Source: Halichondria panicea
Lineage: Eukaryota; Porifera; Demospongiae; Suberitida; Halichondriidae
DNA length: 64,000 bases
Assembly (NCBI RefSeq): GCF_963675165.1
Contig: NC_087379.1
Coordinates: 1,125,001-1,189,000 of the forward strand
Direction: 5' to 3'
The notes under the pieces: model-generated
Seen by the model: the letters and a program-made list of their open reading frames with translations, nothing else
Database searches by the model: none
Told to the model about the DNA's origin: nothing
Shown here: positions 61,142-64,000 of the stretch, in pieces
Position numbering within the stretch: the first letter of the stretch is position 1
Layout of the letters: every line of letters starts with the position of its first letter
Program-made: the position numbers and the translations under genes

Positions 61142-63586
61142 ATGAAGAGACTAATTTCACCCGCAGCAGTGTGTTTCACTCTACTACTATTCAGTGCAAA
61201 GGTGGGTATAGCTTGAATACTTGTGAACTCTGATTATATATACCGTGTAGACATTGCAAAATAATGAGCATTGACTGTACGTGTACATGTACTATACTAT
61301 GACTGTGTGCTGTGTACAGTGTGAGATGACTGAATGTCCTTTATGGCTACTATATCTTGCAGCATACAATGAATAGCCAGAGTGCATGCAGCTATAATGC
61401 ATGACTGTAGGTACACAAACACTATAAGCTGTGTGTACGCTATAGCTATTTACACCTACTTATTATTTGGCAATACGTTTATATTATTTATATAGCAGAA
61501 TCTAAACAACCACTTACTATATTATCCTTAAAAAGACCAAAGAATTTATATCGTTAAGGGTTAGCCCGGAAACTTAATCAGTAATTACATTTGGATGTTT
61601 GCTACAATAAATAATCATTAGTTTTAATTGTTTATTTACCCAACACATAAACAGGTGCTGTCTCAAGAAGTAATATGCACTAGTCAAGACGAAGATGTGT
61701 GTACTGATATGGGAACGATATTGGACGAGGAAACATGTAACTGCACATGTGACGAAACACTGTGTCCCAGTCCACAAATCCCCGATGTCGATAACATGTG
61801 CACGTGTGAATGCCCTGGGCCTATATCGCCATGCACAGTCCCTCAACAGTTCAACACCAGCGCATGTGAGTGTGAGTGCCCAAACGAACCCCTCAACTGC
61901 GTCTTTCCTCAAAGTTACAATGATGTCACTTGCCAGTGCGAATGTCCTTCAATGCCACCAGTATGCACACCACCTCGGATGTTCAGTGATGTAACATGTG
62001 GCTGTGTCTGTCCCGAACCAATCGAGCAATGCACAGGTGGAAACCTCTTTAATCAAAACATATGTGAATGTGCTTGTCCGATAAATCCATCCACTTGTGA
62101 TGTTCCTCAAACTTTAAACGATACGGACTGTGAGTGCAGGTGTCCAACAGTTGAGGCATGCGTGGGCGGGAACATGTTCGATCCTAACACCTGTGCGTGT
62201 GAATGCTCTATAACGACTTGTATGGCACCACTGATTGTTGATACTACTCCCTGTGCGTGCGTATGTCCAAATATTGTTTGCACTGGATTGACTACGTTTG
62301 AGCCCTCTACTTGTGAATGTGTCTGCCCCCTCACCTCTTCCTCCTGTATGGCCCCATTCATTTTAAACGAGCCCACTTGTGAATGTGTCTGCCCCCTCAC
62401 CTCTTCCTCGTGTACGGCATCATTTGTTTTCAATGGACCCACTTGTGAATGTGTCTGCCCCCTCACCTCTTCCTCGTGTACGGCACCGTTCGTTTTCAAT
62501 GGACCCACTTGTGAATGTGTCTGCCCCCTCACCTCTTCCTCGTGTACAGCACCATTCATTTTCAATGGACCCACTTGTGAATGTGTCTGTCCCCTAAGCT
62601 CTTCCTCGTGTACGGCACCATTCATTTTCAATGGACCCACTTGTGAATGTGTCTGCCCCCTAAGCTCTTCCTCGTGTACGGCACCATTCATTTTCAATGG
62701 ACCCACTTGTGAATGTGTCTGCCCCCTAACCTCTTCCTCGTGTACGGCACCATTCATTTTCAATGAGCCCACTTGTCAATGTGTGTGCCCGAATACCAAT
62801 TGTCCAGGTCTGAGCATCTTCAATTCAGATACATGTCAGTGTATGTGTCCCCCAACCACTTGCTCATCACCACAGATCTTAAATTCAAGCAGTTGTGGTT
62901 GCGAGTGCCCGGAAGTTATTGGTTGCTCACCAAACATGATGTTCGACTCCGCCTCATGTAGTTGTGAATGTACGACATTTCCTGCATGTCCAGCTCCTTT
63001 TGAGGTTATTGATTGCACCTGTACTTGTCCGAATACTGCTAACTGCCTGCAAACACAAATTTTTAGCCCGACAACATGCGAATGCGAGTGTCCCAACACC
63101 TGTTCAGGGAACCAGGTACAGGATTCGGAAACCTGTCAGTGTTCATGTCCCGATACCAACTGCCCAAACAATCAAGTCCTCTCTGAAGACTGCACAGAAT
63201 GTGTGTGTTCGGCCTCGGCCAGAATGACGTGTAATGACTACCAAGAATTCGACGAAGAAACATGCGAGTGTGAATGCTCCTTCACTGAGTTTCCCCCGGC
63301 TTGTGTCTGCGATGAGGAAACGAGTGGAACAACAAGAAGAACAAAAACCACTCGATCAGGTTCTAGTTCCAGTACAAAAAGAAGGTCTTTACGTCGTACC
63401 AAAAAGAAAGGAAAAGGCAAATCTAGAAAGAGCTCAACAACCTGCAGTTGCGATGATAGCAGCGAAACAACTACTAAGAAATCAAGGCGATCAAAACGAA
63501 TAATTAATGACATCTCGAAACGGTCTCCCCACAGCCACTCCCGTAGCAGCAGCAGCAGTAGCAGCAGCAGCGGTAGCAGCAGCAGT

Positions 63587-63633
<47 letters not shown>

Positions 63634-63760
63634 CAGCAGTAGCAGTAGCAGCAGCAGTAGCAGTACTGATAACTCGATGGTTCCAGCTGCGATCAATGGC
63701 CCAATCTGCTCGGGCCAAGAGGTCTTTGATTTCACCCAATGCAATTGTGTAGCTGCGTAA
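61142..63760 (+). CDS. Secreted CXCXC / poly-Ser protein 2
   Basis: Two exons, 61142-61201 and 61655-63760, phase 0 (AAG|GTGGGT ... AACAG|GTGCTG), 721 aa. Exon 1 is the signal peptide (MKRLISPAAVCFTLLLFSAK). The mature part is about 25-30 CXCXC modules of roughly 22 residues (C-x5-9-F-x6-C-x-C-x-C pattern). They include seven almost identical units (CVCPLTSSSCTAPFIFNGPT type, 62312-62773). Next a basic Ser/Lys/Arg stretch (SSTKRRSLRRTKKKGKGKSR) has furin-type sites (RRSKR, SKRSP), and a poly-Ser run is encoded by AGC repeats (63541-63663). A terminal CSGQEVFDFTQCNCVAA caps the protein. Paralogue of the 59408 gene with the same domain order. Function unknown; likely a processed matrix protein. 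Confidence 0.85.
62312..62773 (+). repeat. 66-bp in-frame tandem repeat (7 units)
   Basis: Seven head-to-tail 66-bp units, each one CXCXC module of 22 residues. The middle units differ at only a few bases (cttacctct / ctaagctct, attcatt / gttcgtt), so the expansion is recent. Confidence 0.9.
63541..63663 (+). repeat. AGC/AGT trinucleotide run coding poly-Ser
   Basis: About 40 Ser codons, nearly all AGC or AGT, with one Gly. Pure codon use of this kind makes replication slippage, and so length variation, likely. Confidence 0.95.
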
Positions 63761-64000
63761 AGAACAAAACAAAACCCACTCCACTAGAAAGAAAACAATT
63801 TTAAAGACTGATGCATAGTGGTAGATACCCCTTGTATGAAATATTATTTCAATTTATTATCATTGTAAATATACATGTATATTCCTGTGGTATATTATTA
63901 TACTCTCTCACACTGATCTCATTATTGAATAATAGGGAGGAAATAAGTATAGCTAGTGAATGGCGGACAAACGTTAATTGGGCACGGACCCATATAGGGT
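63761..64000. other. 3' flank of secreted protein 2
   Basis: A/T-rich, no gene seen. No canonical aataaa in the first 100 bp; attaataattat-like motifs only. Confidence 0.4.

Overview
The window looks like a piece of a metazoan nuclear genome, most probably a demosponge. Seen in the sequence: spliced genes with short GT-AG introns (often 55 to 75 nt), a Bcl-2 family gene, a full set of animal-type housekeeping genes, many short terminal-inverted-repeat (TIR) elements and long CA/GT tracts. The sponge assignment is inference, from the abundance of HRDLSANN-type kinases fused to kelch repeats and from two secreted Ser/Lys-rich cysteine proteins.

Layout. 1-890 holds a reverse-transcriptase fossil that runs off the left edge and ends in a palindromic terminus. 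1574-6374 is one composite TIR element (50-bp identical ends) packed with inverted minisatellites, a 220-bp palindrome and a nested 1-kb TIR element. 6.4-50.8 kb is a tandem array of five units. Each unit has, on the minus strand, a kinase/coiled-coil exon spliced to a kelch-propeller exon (one gene of about 735-821 aa). On the plus strand, head-to-head with it, lies a 15-exon CWF19L1-like gene. Only the last CWF19L1 (47105-50820, 535 aa) is intact; copies at 9987, 25639, 31490 and 38106 are broken, and unit 2 keeps only exon 1. Four of the five kinase-kelch genes read open; unit 5 has a 2-nt deletion. Between units 2 and 3 (18.2-22.2 kb) lie a remnant of an unidentified gene, a complete Bcl-2 homologue and a DNAJC25-like gene that lacks its middle.

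51.3-58.3 kb is quieter. REXO4 (minus) and BDP1 (plus) diverge from a 270-bp spacer. 59.4-63.8 kb holds two tandem secreted proteins built from CXCXC modules, furin-type basic sites and long Ser-rich segments.

Most interesting observation: the five kelch domains are almost identical in framework but differ at the residue just after each GG doublet and at the loop that carries the ligand-contact Ser/Arg in KEAP1. This is the known ligand face of a kelch propeller. Kinase exons are meanwhile homogenised. This looks like a recognition module diversifying on a constant signalling chassis, a candidate intracellular sensor family (inference). The second candidate system is the secreted CXCXC / poly-Ser pair.
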